A stretch of DNA of 64,000 nucleotides from Gemmobacter lanyuensis (GTDB lineage Bacteria > Pseudomonadota > Alphaproteobacteria > Rhodobacterales > Rhodobacteraceae): contig NZ_BMYQ01000011.1 in NCBI RefSeq assembly GCF_014652355.1, forward strand, positions 1 through 64,000. Direction: 5' to 3'. Below the pieces are notes generated by a model. It worked only from the letters and a program-made list of their open reading frames with translations. It ran no database searches and was not told the origin of the DNA. The translations under genes were made by a program, and so were the position numbers. This document shows positions 26,668 through 36,226 of this stretch, in pieces; position 1 is the stretch's first letter; the number at the start of each line of letters is the position of its first letter.

Positions 26668-28341
26668 ATGAACCGCATGTTGCCCCAACCGACCGGCGAT
26701 CTGGCCCGGTTCCGCCGTTCGCCAGATCAAGTGATGACGCTTGCTCGCATGGGGGCCGCCCATCCGACGCGGCTTTCGTTCCTGCGCCAGTTGCTGCGCC
26801 GAATGGAAAGCGAAGGCTGGCGCTTTGACCGCCCGCTGTGGGACATCAATGCGAAGGGTGTCGGCCGCGCGGTCTATCGCGCCATCGGCCCCGTCCGCAC
26901 CTACAGCCTGGTGGCCTTTGCCCATGACCTGCCTGACGAGATGCGGTCCGACAGAGTGATTGCCACCGCCTGGGACGCGACCTTTGCCCTGTTCGATGGT
27001 AACCCCACGCGCGAGGATATTGCGCGGCTCGAAGCCAATGTCCCCCTGCAGGAGGCGGGCCGGATCACCCCGCACGAGCTGTCGCTCAGCCGCGCCAACC
27101 GCTCCGTCCGGCTGTTTGCACATGTGGTTGACCGGCTGGCGCAGGGCGAACAGCCCGACCCGGCCGAGGTCGCCGCCGTCGGCTATCTGATGCGCACCAC
27201 CGCCGTCTATGGCGCGGGCAAGTTCGGCGCCGCCGACCGTTCGATCATCGCCGACCGGCCGGAAATGGCGGCCCCTTTCCAGGCCGAGATGCTCAGCGTC
27301 TGGCTTACCCGCCAGTTCACCACCGACCTTGTTGAACATCTGGCGGCATCGAGGGGCGGCGAGCGCGCGGCGCGGCTGGATCCTGCCACCCGCCGCATCC
27401 TTGGCGTTGGTAATTCCACCGGCCTCGGCATGGCACCGTTCCTTGTGCGCCATCCGGTTCTCATGAACAACTGGATGCGCGCACGGGAAGAAGCGCTAGC
27501 CCGCGTCCGCGCCCTGCCGACAGCCGATGGCGACACCATTCAGTCCCTGAATGCTGCGCTGGCCGAGGCCCGTCGCAACGCCGGACTGTGGCAGTCCGAG
27601 CACCCCATCCAGGTTGCAAAGCTGAAGGATCTCGATGCCGATCTGGACCTGATAGCAAGCAAGCTTACGAACTGGCCCCGAACTTCACCTTATCCGTGGG
27701 ACGATCTTTGGCGCTGGGGCGAGGTCACGCTGACGCTGGAGGGGCAAGAGGCTCTTCTGTCCCTGATGCTGGAACCGCATGGAAAGCTCATCGACGATCT
27801 CGGCCCGACCATGTCCGCTGACGAGGCCATTGCAGCGCGCATCGATGGTGCAATGACCGTCGAGACCCTGCGTCGGCTGATCCGCGAGCATTTCCGCTGG
27901 GCGCTGGATATCGACTTCCGTGATTCCGCGAACGATGCCCGCTTCTGGTATGTGTCTGAGGAAAAGCTCGAACCGCGGTTGGGCGAACGTCACAGCGAAG
28001 ACGGTGCCGAATTGGAACAACCGCTCTGCATCGCCCGGCTGGTGCAGGAGCTGCACATCGCACTTCAAGGTGAAGACGGTGACACGACCGTCGCCGCCTT
28101 CCTGATGCGCCACCCCGGCCAGCGCTATGCTGCTCGGCGGGTGCAGATTGCCGAAGGCCACCCCTTCGCCGAAGTGCGTGACAACCTGATCGGCAAGGAC
28201 ATGCTGCCCATCGACCTGATGCGCTGCAAGCTGGCCTTCTTCGGCGCCAGCCGCTTTGATCCGCGGTCCGACAAATGGGTCCGTATCAGCATGTTCCAGG
28301 ACATGCCCTATCCCGATGAAATGGCCGGGAGGAGTCGGTGA
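26668..28341 (+). CDS. Uncharacterised 557-residue protein
   Basis: I do not recognise this family. It is soluble, has no signal peptide or membrane segment, and is mostly helical by composition. Notable conserved-looking stretches are RFRRSPDQVMTLARMGAAHP near the start, RTTAVYGAGKFGAADR and GVGNSTGLGMAPFLVRHP in the middle, and RHPGQRYAARRVQIAEGHPFAE near the end. It overlaps the next gene (DUF3726) at the stop/start codon, which suggests a pair acting together. An enzyme for the unknown operon substrate, or an assembly partner of the DUF3726 protein, are both possible. Confidence 0.8.
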   Translation: MNRMLPQPTGDLARFRRSPDQVMTLARMGAAHPTRLSFLRQLLRRMESEGWRFDRPLWDINAKGVGRAVYRAIGPVRTYSLVAFAHDLPDEMRSDRVIATAWDATFALFDGNPTREDIARLEANVPLQEAGRITPHELSLSRANRSVRLFAHVVDRLAQGEQPDPAEVAAVGYLMRTTAVYGAGKFGAADRSIIADRPEMAAPFQAEMLSVWLTRQFTTDLVEHLAASRGGERAARLDPATRRILGVGNSTGLGMAPFLVRHPVLMNNWMRAREEALARVRALPTADGDTIQSLNAALAEARRNAGLWQSEHPIQVAKLKDLDADLDLIASKLTNWPRTSPYPWDDLWRWGEVTLTLEGQEALLSLMLEPHGKLIDDLGPTMSADEAIAARIDGAMTVETLRRLIREHFRWALDIDFRDSANDARFWYVSEEKLEPRLGERHSEDGAELEQPLCIARLVQELHIALQGEDGDTTVAAFLMRHPGQRYAARRVQIAEGHPFAEVRDNLIGKDMLPIDLMRCKLAFFGASRFDPRSDKWVRISMFQDMPYPDEMAGRSR

Positions 28342-29057
28342 TGTCCTTGACGGAAGCCCATGATCCGACAGCCTCGGCGACGACCTTTCCCGAACATCCC
28401 GCGCTGCTGACCCGATTGTCGCGCAACGAAGTGGAAACCCTGTGCTTGAAGGCCGCACGCGGTGCCGGCATGCCATGGGGGCTGGCCGAGGAAGCCGGCT
28501 TCGCGGCCGGCTGGTTGGCTGCCCGCAGTATTGATGGTCCGGCGGCCCTGCTGGCCCATCTTGCGGCGCGGCCTTCGGGAGGTGGTGCCCTGACCATCTC
28601 TGGCCGGATCTGGGCGGCGCAGGACGGGCGCGCGCTTTGCCCGATCACGGCCGGCGCGTCGCTTGACGACCACGCGGGCCTGCCGGAAGGCGTTTCTGCC
28701 GCGCCTGTCATGGTCGGGGCGTTGCGTCATCCGGTGCTTGCCGTTCCACATCTGGCGCGAATCGCCAAGGCGATCAATGCGGCGATCGAAATCGGTTGGA
28801 ACGGCGAAAAGGCCTATATTTCGGCCGACGGTGAGGTGGATCCGGCACAGCTGACCGCGCTTTCCAAGCTGCAGGAAGCACAGGTTGTGCTGGTGACGTG
28901 CCGGGCGGAACACAGGATCGCGCCCCCTGCCCCCGACATGTGCCCTCTCTCGGCAGAGACGCTAGCCGGACTCAACGCGCTGTCAATGCGCACGACAGTT
29001 CCGGCATCCGAAACCTCGCGCCGGGGCGCTGGCGCGATGGTCAGCGACAATGACTGA
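28341..29057 (+). CDS. DUF3726 domain protein
   Basis: A 238-residue protein whose N-terminal part LSRNEVETLCLKAARGAGMPWGLAEEAGFAAGWLAAR is the DUF3726 signature; no function is established for this family. The start is placed at ATG 28341, which overlaps the upstream TGA and follows GGGAGGAG; a GTG one codon earlier is possible. No signal peptide or membrane segment. Its tight coupling to the 557-residue gene and RidA suggests a role in the same degradative route. Confidence 0.8.
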   Translation: MSLTEAHDPTASATTFPEHPALLTRLSRNEVETLCLKAARGAGMPWGLAEEAGFAAGWLAARSIDGPAALLAHLAARPSGGGALTISGRIWAAQDGRALCPITAGASLDDHAGLPEGVSAAPVMVGALRHPVLAVPHLARIAKAINAAIEIGWNGEKAYISADGEVDPAQLTALSKLQEAQVVLVTCRAEHRIAPPAPDMCPLSAETLAGLNALSMRTTVPASETSRRGAGAMVSDND

Positions 29058-29073
29058 AACCGAAGGAAGAATT

Positions 29074-29433
29074 ATGACATTGACCCGCCTCAATCCCGGC
29101 CCCCGCATGAGCGAGGCCGTCACGGTCGGCGACATCGTCTTTCTGGCCGGGCAGGTGCCCGACGATCTGACGGCGGACATCACGACCCAGACCCGGCAGG
29201 TTCTGGCGAATGTCGATGCCGTGATGGCAGAACTGGGCGGCAGCAAGGCCGACATCGCGTCGGTCCAGGTCTGGCTGGCCGACATGGCGGATTTCGCTGG
29301 GATGAACGCCGTCTGGGACGCCTGGGTCGATCTGGGCAACCCTCCGGCCCGGGCGACAGGTGGCGTTGCTCTGGCGCGTGCAGGTATGCGCGTCGAGATG
29401 ATCGTCGTCGCCCGTAATCCTAGGCGTCTTTAG
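29074..29433 (+). CDS. RidA family protein
   Basis: A 119-residue imine/enamine deaminase relative. FLAGQVPDDL, ANVDAVMAELGG and NPPARATGGVALARAGMRVEM are the family blocks, the last containing the substrate-binding Arg. The start at 29074 has a GAAGGAAG ribosome binding site; an alternative Met at 29050 overlaps the DUF3726 stop. Last gene of the 22.57-29.43 kb operon. Its presence implies an imine intermediate in this pathway too. Confidence 0.9.
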   Translation: MTLTRLNPGPRMSEAVTVGDIVFLAGQVPDDLTADITTQTRQVLANVDAVMAELGGSKADIASVQVWLADMADFAGMNAVWDAWVDLGNPPARATGGVALARAGMRVEMIVVARNPRRL

Positions 29434-29511
29434 GCTCACATCCGGTTGATCTCCGCTCGGCTGCTGGTCGATGCCGATTTGGGAGCGCAGACTATGCCGC
29501 GAAATAGAACA

Positions 29512-29533
29512 GACCCGGCTGATGCGCCGGGTC
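29512..29533 (+). terminator. Candidate operon terminator
   Basis: GACCCGGC and GCCGGGTC form a perfect 8-bp stem around a 6-base loop, about 80 bases after the RidA stop. Only a weak T-containing stretch follows, so its strength is unclear. Confidence 0.45.
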
Positions 29534-29684
29534 AGCCCTTGTATCTCCAACGGCTGCGCATGGATAGGCCGTCAAAGCATCACTCAAGGCTTGTGAGTGC
29601 TCGAGTGGCTGGCAATGATCCAAGCCGCACGAGCGTGCATGCGTTTACGACCGGAATCGATGAACAGGATTGATCACCCCGCTC

Positions 29685-29712
29685 AAAAAGAAGCGGCACC
29701 CAAAGGTGCCGC
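29685..29712 (-). terminator. Rho-independent terminator of the reductase gene
   Basis: GCGGCACC and GGTGCCGC form a perfect 8-bp stem with a 4-base loop. On the minus strand the hairpin is followed by TTCTTTTTGAG, a proper T-rich tail. It lies 50 bases after the stop of the leftward reductase pseudogene. Confidence 0.75.
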
Positions 29713-29761
29713 AGTTTGCAGATCGTTACCGGTCTGCAGGGAGATCAAGTCACAGTGGATG

Positions 29762-30821
29762 CTATGAACTGCCAATGGCTGACGGAGCCAGCGTTCTCAA
29801 ATCCGTGGTTGGGTCCCGCACCAGATTGGGCTGAACAGTTTGGCCCGCCTCGATTATCCGCTTGCCGACCATGTAGGCCCGCGGGTCGTTCATGGCGTCG
29901 ACGGCCAATAGCCGTTTTCCCCCGAAGTACCAAACTGAGGCAGAGCCACCTTGGCCGAGCCGTTCAACCACCTGGTCGTATCCAGAATTCAGCCCGGCGA
30001 TCTGGAGCTTGGTATCGTACTGGTCAGACCAGAACCAGGGTTTCGCGACATAGGTCATGCCGGTGCCAACCATGTTCTGGGCGACGCATTCGGCATGATC
30101 GATTGCGTGTCCAACGCTCTCAAGCCGCATGCGCCCGCTGCTGTGCGGAAACGAGGCGCAATCGCCTGCGGCCCATATTGAGGGATCCGAGGTTCGGCCC
30201 AGGGCGTCTGTCCAGATGCCGTTCTCAACTTTGAGACCGGCCGTTTCTGCAAGGGCGGTCGCTGGTTCCACACCAACCCCGACCAGCACGAAATCGGCGG
30301 CGATCTCCCTTCCGTCCGCCAATACGGCTGCTCGCACTCTGTCATCACCAAGAAGATGATCCAGTTTGGTGCTCTCGAGTACTCGCACCCCATGGTCTGT
30401 GTGGAGTTTGCGGAAGTAGTCGGCCGTTGCCGCAGACGCCACCCTCTGAAGAATACGCGGCGCGGCCTCAATGAGCGTAACCTCAAGGCCAAGGCTGGTG
30501 GCGACTGCGGCGGCTTCGAGCCCGACGTAGCCGCCTCCCACGATCAAAAGCCTCCGGCCTTCCACGAATTCCGGTGCCATTGCATCAATGTCGGCCAAGC
30601 CGCGCATGACGTACACACCGCCTAGGCTTCCCCCGATCCGTGCCGGCAGGCGTCGTGGAATGGAACCGGTTGTAAGAGCCAGCTGGCTATAGGCGAGCAC
30701 GTCTCCGCCAACCTTTAGGGTCTTGGCAGCGGGGTCGATGTCGCTCACCCACTGGCCAAGTCGAAGATCAATGCCGTTATCGGCGTAGAAGTTCTTCGGC
30801 CTCACAAAAAGGCGCTCGGGG
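29762..30821 (-). pseudogene. Ferredoxin/rubredoxin-type NAD(P)H reductase, 5' end lost
   Basis: The frame encodes about 350 residues of a FAD-dependent reductase that feeds electrons to ferredoxin-linked oxygenases. The NAD site (LLIVGGGYVGLEAAAVA), the FAD-binding end (IWAAGDCASF) and the C-terminal reductase domain are intact, but the N-terminal FAD fold of about 50-60 residues is missing. The coding frame continues upstream of the apparent Met at 30805 as ERLFVRPKNFY and is cut exactly where the IS21 element begins. The sequence on the far side of the element does not restore the gene. Confidence 0.85.
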
Positions 30822-30893
30822 TGTTGATTTTCACCCAGAACTGAGCCGGTTTTTTCACCGAGAAGTGAGCCACCTCTGATTATGGATTTCGGT

Positions 30894-31694
30894 TCATGCT
30901 GGGGTCAAGGGCGGGTTTGTCTCCTTCTTTTTCTTGGCAGCTGATGCAGCAGCTGAGCTTGCCTTGAAGCGGAAGCTGTCGTTTCCGGTCTCAAGGATGT
31001 GGCAGCGGTGGGTGAGACGATCGAGCAACGCGGTAGTCATCTTGGCGTCGCCAAAGACGGTGGCCCATTCGCTGAAGCTGAGGTTGGTGGTGATCACGAC
31101 GCTGGTGCGCTCGTAGAGTTTGCTCAGCAGATGGAACAGCAGCGCGCCGCCAGATGCGCTGAACGGCAGGTAGCCCAACTCGTTCAGGATGACGAGGTCG
31201 AGCTTGGTCATGCCTTCGGCGATCTGGCCGGCCTTGCCTTTGGCCTTTTCCTGTTCGAGGGCGTTGACCAGTTCGATGGTCGAGAAGAAGCGGACCTTGC
31301 GGCGGTGATGTTCGATGGCCTGGATGCCAAGGGCAGTGGCGACATGGGTCTTGCCGGTTCCCGGGCCGCCGATCAGAACAACATTTTGGGCACCGTCCAT
31401 GAACTCGCAGCGATGCAGTGTCCGGACGGTGGCTTCGTTCACCTCGCTGGTAGCAAAGTCGAAGCCCGAGAGGTCCTTGTAGGCCGGGAACCGCGCGGAC
31501 TTCATGTGATAGGCGATGGAACGCACCTCACGTTCGGCCAGTTCGGCCTTCAGCAGTTGTGACAGCATTGGGATGGCGGCTTCAAAAGCTGGCGCGCCTT
31601 GTTCGATCAGGTCGGTCACGGCTTGAGCCATGCCATACATTTTGAGGCTGCGCAGCATGATGACGATGGCGCCGGCGGCGGGATCATGACGCAT
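30894..31694 (-). CDS. istB: IstB, IS21 helper ATPase
   Basis: A 266-residue AAA+ ATPase that stimulates the IS21 transposase. Walker A ([19 protein letters not shown]) is present; Walker B is degenerate ([14 protein letters not shown]). The start at 31694 overlaps the end of istA by eleven bases, giving the coupled arrangement of the family; a longer frame to 31742 is possible. The C-terminal [14 protein letters not shown]-like block is typical. Confidence 0.92.
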   Translation of the reverse strand: MRHDPAAGAIVIMLRSLKMYGMAQAVTDLIEQGAPAFEAAIPMLSQLLKAELAEREVRSIAYHMKSARFPAYKDLSGFDFATSEVNEATVRTLHRCEFMDGAQNVVLIGGPGTGKTHVATALGIQAIEHHRRKVRFFSTIELVNALEQEKAKGKAGQIAEGMTKLDLVILNELGYLPFSASGGALLFHLLSKLYERTSVVITTNLSFSEWATVFGDAKMTTALLDRLTHRCHILETGNDSFRFKASSAAASAAKKKKETNPPLTPA

Positions 31695-33216
31695 GGCGGC
31701 CTCCGGCGATCTGACTGCGCAGGCCGTCATAGCGTTCGACATTGGCCTTGGGTTCGCGATGCAAGGCCAGTGCTTGCGGGGTATCCAGAGGCGGACCGCC
31801 CACCACCTTGCCGTCGATCAGCCGGTGCAACAGGTTCAGCACATGGGTTTTGGTGGGCACGCCCTCAGCCAACGACATTTCTACTGCGGTCAGCACAGCC
31901 TGCTCATCGTGATGCAGCACCAATGCGAGGATATCCACCATTTCCCGATCGCCACCGGGCTTGCGCAACATGTGATCCTGCAACTGTCTGAACGCGTGCG
32001 GCAATTCCAGAAAGGGTGCGCCGTTTCTGAGAGATCCAGGCTTGCGCTGGACGACCGCCAGATAATGTCGCCAGTCGTAAATGGTCCGCTGCGGCAGGTG
32101 GTGGCTGCGTTCGATGATCCTCACATGCTCGCACAGGATGCTCCCCTCGGCCGCCACGACCAGCCGGTCGGGATAGATCCGCAGGCTGACAGGCCGGTTC
32201 GCAAACGACGCCGGGACGCTGTAGCGATTGCGCTCAAAGCTGATCAGGCAGGTGGGCGAGACGCGCTTGCTCAGCTCGATGAAGCCGTCAAAGGCGACAG
32301 GCAGCGGCATCAGGGCCACCTGCTCTTCAGCCCAGACATCGGCGATGGTGCCGGGCTGTTTGCCATGAGCCGTCTGCCGCCACAGTTCTTGGCAACGCTG
32401 CTCCAGCCATGCATTCAACGCGGCAAGGTCCGGGAAGTCTGGCATGCCTTGCAACATCTGGTGGCGGGAATCCCGAACGTTCTTCTCGACTTGCCCCTTC
32501 TCCCATCCCGCGGCGGGATTGCAGAACTCAGGCTCGTAGACATAGTGGTTCGTCATGGCCAGAAAGCGGAGGTTTACCTGCCGCTCCTTGCCACGGCCAA
32601 CCCGATCAACCGCCGTCTTCATGTTGTCATAGATCCCACGTCCGGGGACGCCGCCAAAAACCCGGAACGCGTGCCAATGGGCATCGAACAGCATCTCGTG
32701 GGTCTGCAAGGGATAGGCCCGCAGCAAAAAGGCCCGGCTGTGCGACAGCTTGATATGCGCCATCTGCAGCTTCGTGCGTTCGCCGCCCAGAACCGCAAAC
32801 TCCTCGCTCCAGTCGAACTGGAAGGCATCGCCAGGAGCAAAATACAGCGGCACAAAGGTCCCGCGCCCCGTCGTCTGCTGTTCGTGCTGCCGATCCGCCT
32901 TCCACTTGCGCGCAAATGCTGCCACCCGGGCATATGAGCCTGTGAAGCCAAGAACCACGAGATCGGCGTGCAACTGCTTGATGGTCCGTCGTTCCTTGCG
33001 CGACTTGCCAGCTTCGGTCTTCAGCCAGCCGGCCAGCTTCTCGGCAAAAGGGTCGATCTTGCTCTGTCGGTCTGGCGTCGCGAACTTCGGCTCGATCGTG
33101 TTCGCCGCCAGATGCTTGCTCACGGTATTCCGCGACACGCCCGTCAGCCGTGAAATCTCCCGGATCGACAGCTTCTGCCGCAAGTGCATCCGGCGGATGA
33201 TGTTCAATAGTCCCAT
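31684..33216 (-). CDS. istA: IstA, IS21 transposase
   Basis: A 510-residue DDE transposase. The N-terminal helix-turn-helix ([25 protein letters not shown]) binds the ends; the catalytic core begins with FQFDWSEEF and contains IYDNMKTAV and GWEKGQVEK with the final Glu. The start at 33216 ([12 protein letters not shown]) fits the family better than the Met ten codons earlier. Intact. Confidence 0.94.
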   Translation of the reverse strand: MGLLNIIRRMHLRQKLSIREISRLTGVSRNTVSKHLAANTIEPKFATPDRQSKIDPFAEKLAGWLKTEAGKSRKERRTIKQLHADLVVLGFTGSYARVAAFARKWKADRQHEQQTTGRGTFVPLYFAPGDAFQFDWSEEFAVLGGERTKLQMAHIKLSHSRAFLLRAYPLQTHEMLFDAHWHAFRVFGGVPGRGIYDNMKTAVDRVGRGKERQVNLRFLAMTNHYVYEPEFCNPAAGWEKGQVEKNVRDSRHQMLQGMPDFPDLAALNAWLEQRCQELWRQTAHGKQPGTIADVWAEEQVALMPLPVAFDGFIELSKRVSPTCLISFERNRYSVPASFANRPVSLRIYPDRLVVAAEGSILCEHVRIIERSHHLPQRTIYDWRHYLAVVQRKPGSLRNGAPFLELPHAFRQLQDHMLRKPGGDREMVDILALVLHHDEQAVLTAVEMSLAEGVPTKTHVLNLLHRLIDGKVVGGPPLDTPQALALHREPKANVERYDGLRSQIAGGRHAS

Positions 33217-33500
33217 GTGGATCACTCCGTTGCCCCCGCCGCTCAAAGCTTCGGGGAAAGGTTCACATGGCTCAGTTCTCAGTAAAAATTATGCGCCTAA
33301 CCGGCTCAGTTCTGGGTGAAAATCAACACTCCGGCGTCTCGGACGGCGCAGAGACGATCCAGCCCGGCAGCGGGGGCAACATCGGCAAGGTTTCCAAAGG
33401 CTCGGTGCGCGGTTTTCCCATGCTGGTAGCCTACATTGTGACGGCGCTTTCTACCAGGTAAATGCACCAATAGCGCCGTAGCTTTGTCAGCGCTAATATG

Positions 33501-33523
33501 TCCAATAATCTTGCATTATCGGA
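33501..33523. repeat. Inverted repeat, possible recombination core
   Basis: TCCAATAAT and ATTATCGGA (8 of 9 pair) face each other across 5 bases, 24 bases upstream of the tyrosine recombinase gene. Paired arms of this size around a short spacer are the shape of a tyrosine-recombinase core site, but an operator is equally possible. Confidence 0.4.
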
Positions 33524-33547
33524 CCCAATGAGGATAGGCTCGGCGAT

Positions 33548-34633
33548 ATGGAGAAAGCACCCTCAGAGCCGCGACAACGCCCCGATCGCCATGAAGGAAG
33601 CGACAGCGCTGATCTGGAGCGCGATACGATCGCCCTGCCGTCCCATGTCGCTAGCTCGGGCACGCTCGACCGCCTGGTCGAAACCGCGCGGGACTATGCC
33701 CAGGCCGCGGCCTCTGAGAACACGCTGAAGGCCTATGCCAAGGACTGGGCCCATTTCGCCCGCTGGTGCCGGATGCGCGGTGCGGACCCCCTGCCCGCTT
33801 CGCCCCAGGTGATTGGGCTCTACATCGCCGATCTGGCAGCACCGGGCGGCAAGGCCCCTGCCCTTTCGGTGTCGTCCATCGAACGCCGCCTCTCGGGTCT
33901 TGCCTGGGGCTACACGCAGCGCGGGGAGCGCCTCGACCGCAAGGACCGCCACATTGCCAGCGTCCTGGCGGGCATCCGCCGCAAGCATGCACGGCCACCC
34001 CGACAGAAAGAAGCGATCCTGCCGGAAGACCTGCGCGACATGCTGGCCACCCTGCCCCACGACCTGCGGGGCCTGCGAGATCGGGCGATCCTGCTGATCG
34101 GCTTCGCCGGCGGGTTGCGCCGGTCGGAGATCGTCAGCCTCGACCACGGCAAGGACGACACAGCCGATTCCGGTGGCTGGGTCGAGGTGCTGGACGATGG
34201 TGCGTTGATCACCCTGCGCGGCAAGACCGGCTGGCGCGAGGTGGAAGTCGCCCGCGGGTCGAGCGATCAGACTTGCCCGGTCCATGCCCTGAGCCAGTGG
34301 CTGCACTACGGACGCATCGACTTCGGGCCGGTCTTCGTGGCTGTCAGCCGCAACGGGCTGAAAGCAACCTCCGAACGGCTCTCCGACAAGCATGTCGCCA
34401 GGCTGATCAAGTCCTGCGTTCGCGAGGCGGGCCTGCGCCCCGATCTGCCCGAGGCAGAGCGTGTCCGGCTCTTTTCCGGCCATTCCCTGCGGGCCGGCCT
34501 CGCTTCCTCGGCCGAGGTCGACGAGCGCTACGTGCAAAAGCAGCTTGGCCATGCCTCGGCCGAGATGACCCGGCGCTACCAGCGCCGCCGCGACAGGTTT
34601 CGCGTCAACCTGACCAAGGCGGCCGGGCTCTGA
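33548..34633 (+). CDS. Tyrosine recombinase (integrase/Xer-like)
   Basis: A 361-residue site-specific recombinase. The N-terminal SAM-like core-binding domain (SENTLKAYAKDWAHFARWCRMRGADPLPAS, about 57-86) precedes the catalytic domain, where GLRRSEIV holds the first Arg, HSLRAG the His-x-x-Arg, LGH the second His and the C-terminal TRRYQRRRDRF the Tyr nucleophile. A catalytic Lys is likely in the RGKTG turn. The 30 residues before the core domain are unusually polar. Next to a replication locus it may resolve multimers or move a cassette. Confidence 0.92.
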   Translation: MEKAPSEPRQRPDRHEGSDSADLERDTIALPSHVASSGTLDRLVETARDYAQAAASENTLKAYAKDWAHFARWCRMRGADPLPASPQVIGLYIADLAAPGGKAPALSVSSIERRLSGLAWGYTQRGERLDRKDRHIASVLAGIRRKHARPPRQKEAILPEDLRDMLATLPHDLRGLRDRAILLIGFAGGLRRSEIVSLDHGKDDTADSGGWVEVLDDGALITLRGKTGWREVEVARGSSDQTCPVHALSQWLHYGRIDFGPVFVAVSRNGLKATSERLSDKHVARLIKSCVREAGLRPDLPEAERVRLFSGHSLRAGLASSAEVDERYVQKQLGHASAEMTRRYQRRRDRFRVNLTKAAGL

Positions 34634-34656
34634 CCACCACCAGCGCCTTTCCTTCA

Positions 34657-34680
34657 TCCGGAATATCCGTATAATCCGGA
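34657..34680 (+). promoter_or_regulatory. Promoter/operator of the Phd-ParE pair
   Basis: Two TCCGGA hexamers (34657-34662 and 34675-34680) flank a stretch containing GGAATATCC and a perfect -10 box TATAAT (34670-34675), 26 bases before the antitoxin start. Repeated short palindromes over the -10 box are usual for autoregulated toxin-antitoxin promoters. Confidence 0.55.
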
Positions 34681-34701
34681 CCAGAGACCAAGGAACCTGC
34701 C

Positions 34702-34971
34702 ATGAAAACCATGTCCGCCACCCTCGCCAGCAAGGAATTCGGCCGCTTCATTGACGCCGCGCAGCGTGAACCCGTTCTGCTCACCAGGAAAGACCGTCCC
34801 GTCGCCGTCACGGTGTCGGTGGCCGATTGGGAGGAGCTGACCGCCCTGCGCATCGAGCGCGGCATTACAGCCGGCCTCGCTGATGTTGCCGCGGGGCGTG
34901 TCACGGAGATGACCGAAGCTGCCCTTGAGCAACGCCTTGCGCGCTTCCGGACGCAGCCCCCCGAAGCATGA
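34702..34971 (+). CDS. Phd/YefM family antitoxin
   Basis: An 89-residue antitoxin. MSATLASKEFGRFIDAAQREPVLLTRKDRPVAVTVSVADWEEL is the Phd/YefM DNA-binding fold, and the C-terminal part would wrap the toxin. An AAGGAACC site precedes the ATG; an in-frame Met at codon 4 is an alternative. It overlaps the toxin gene by four bases. The pair lies between two recombinase genes and upstream of repABC, a common position for plasmid stabilisation modules. Confidence 0.9.
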   Translation: MKTMSATLASKEFGRFIDAAQREPVLLTRKDRPVAVTVSVADWEELTALRIERGITAGLADVAAGRVTEMTEAALEQRLARFRTQPPEA

Positions 34972-35303
34972 AGGTCTTCCTGACCCAGACCGCCGAGGAC
35001 TGCCTCTGGACAATCTGGGACCATGACCGGCTCTATTCCGAGGCGCTCGCGGAGGCTTTCCAGCGCGACATCGACCGCTTCATCCGGAATGCCATCGGCG
35101 CGAACCCCGAGATCGGCCATCTCTGGCACGCCCCACGTGGCATTCGACGACTGATCTTCCGGCGCCGTCATAACATCTTCTACACCCTGCGCGCCGACGT
35201 AGCTTTCGTCCTGTTCGTCTTCGACGGCCGTATGGACATCAACCAGCAGATCGCGGAGTCCGGGCTCGACGTTGACGCTCTGATTGCGCCATCCGACGAC
35301 TGA
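34968..35303 (+). CDS. RelE/ParE family toxin
   Basis: A 111-residue toxin. The fold of the family is visible as VFLTQTAEDCLWTIWDHDRLYSEALAEAF followed by the basic strand RGIRRLIFRRRHNIFYTLRADVAFVLFVFDGRMD. Relatives either cleave mRNA (RelE) or poison gyrase (ParE); the sequence does not decide between them. Translationally coupled to the antitoxin. Confidence 0.88.
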   Translation: MKVFLTQTAEDCLWTIWDHDRLYSEALAEAFQRDIDRFIRNAIGANPEIGHLWHAPRGIRRLIFRRRHNIFYTLRADVAFVLFVFDGRMDINQQIAESGLDVDALIAPSDD

Positions 35304-35371
35304 GCAAGGTTGGGCGTGGGGCCAATCGGTCGTTTATTGCTGGCATAAGAAATTGCAAACGGCCTGTTTTG

Positions 35372-36226
35372 ATGCCCCTGATCGGCTACGCCCGCGTCTC
35401 GACCGAGGATCAGACCCCCCTGCCCCAGTCGCAGGCCCTGAAATCCGCGGGCTGCGTCGAGATCCACGAGGAGCAGGCCTCGGGCGGCAATCGTGCGTGA
35501 CCGGTGCTTGCGCGGGTGTTGGAACGCATCGGCAAGGGCGACACGCTGGTCGTCGTGCGGATCGACCGTCTCGCGCGATCCCTCTCGCATCTGCTGGAGG
35601 TGATCGAGCGGCTGGAAGCCAAGGGCGCCTTCTTCCGCTCGCTCATGGACCCGATCGACACGTCTTCCCCGCAGGGCAAATTCACTCTCCAGGTCCTGGG
35701 CGCCGCACGCACCAAGGCCGGACTGGCCAGCGCACGGACCAAAGGCAGGGTCGGCGGTAACCCGGGCCTGCGCGCCCGTGATCCGGCGGCGCTGCGCAAG
35801 GTCCGGCTGGCGCGGCAGGACGGCTACATGGAAAGCCTGAACGAGACGGCGCAGGACTGGGTGCCCCATGTGCGACGCCTGCGGCCCGACATGGCCTGGG
35901 AAGACGTACTGCGGATCGTCAACGGCCCCCTGCCCCGCGAGCGCCAATGGACGCAAAGCCGTCTGCTCCGCGCCGTTAATGCCTATGTCCGCGACGGCTT
36001 TCTTCCCGACACCGTGCTGGTCCGCGCCGGCCGTCGCGAGACTGACGACCGCCTTCCCGCAATCGTCGCCGCTATCAAGGGCGCGGACCCCGACATTACG
36101 CTTCAGGCGATCTGCACCCGACTGGAAGCGATGCGCGAACGAACGCCACGTGGGCGGACAAGCTGGCAGCCTTCTTCGGTGAAAATGCTGCTGGAGCGGG
36201 CGGAGAAGCTGGGGCTAATGCTTTGA
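35372..36226 (+). pseudogene. Serine recombinase with one in-frame stop
   Basis: From ATG 35372 the frame reads MPLIGYARVSTEDQ, the resolvase start with the catalytic Ser, and continues for 42 codons to a TGA at 35498-35500. The same frame then resumes as PVLARVLERI...VVRIDRLARSLSHL, the continuation of the resolvase domain, to 36226. The total of about 284 residues would be normal. A CGA-to-TGA change is the simplest cause. A restart at GTG 35504 would give 240 residues without the catalytic Ser. The protein has a long C-terminal DNA-binding tail. Confidence 0.85.

Larger units (their letters stand above)
30822..33328 (-). mobile_element. IS21 family element
   Basis: A 2.5-kb element with istA and istB and long terminal inverted repeats: TGTTGATTTTCACCCAGAAC at the left end (30822) and its exact complement at the right end (to 33328), extended inward by CTGAGCCGG. 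The flanks do not show a matching target duplication, and the interrupted reductase does not continue on the right, so a deletion or rearrangement accompanied or followed the insertion. Confidence 0.95.

Noticed and set aside
33329-33421. 31-codon minus-strand frame running into the right end of IS21 (starts MGKPRTEPLETLPMLPPLPG)
   Set aside because: It could be the start of a gene cut by the element, but it is too short to identify and has no clear ribosome site.
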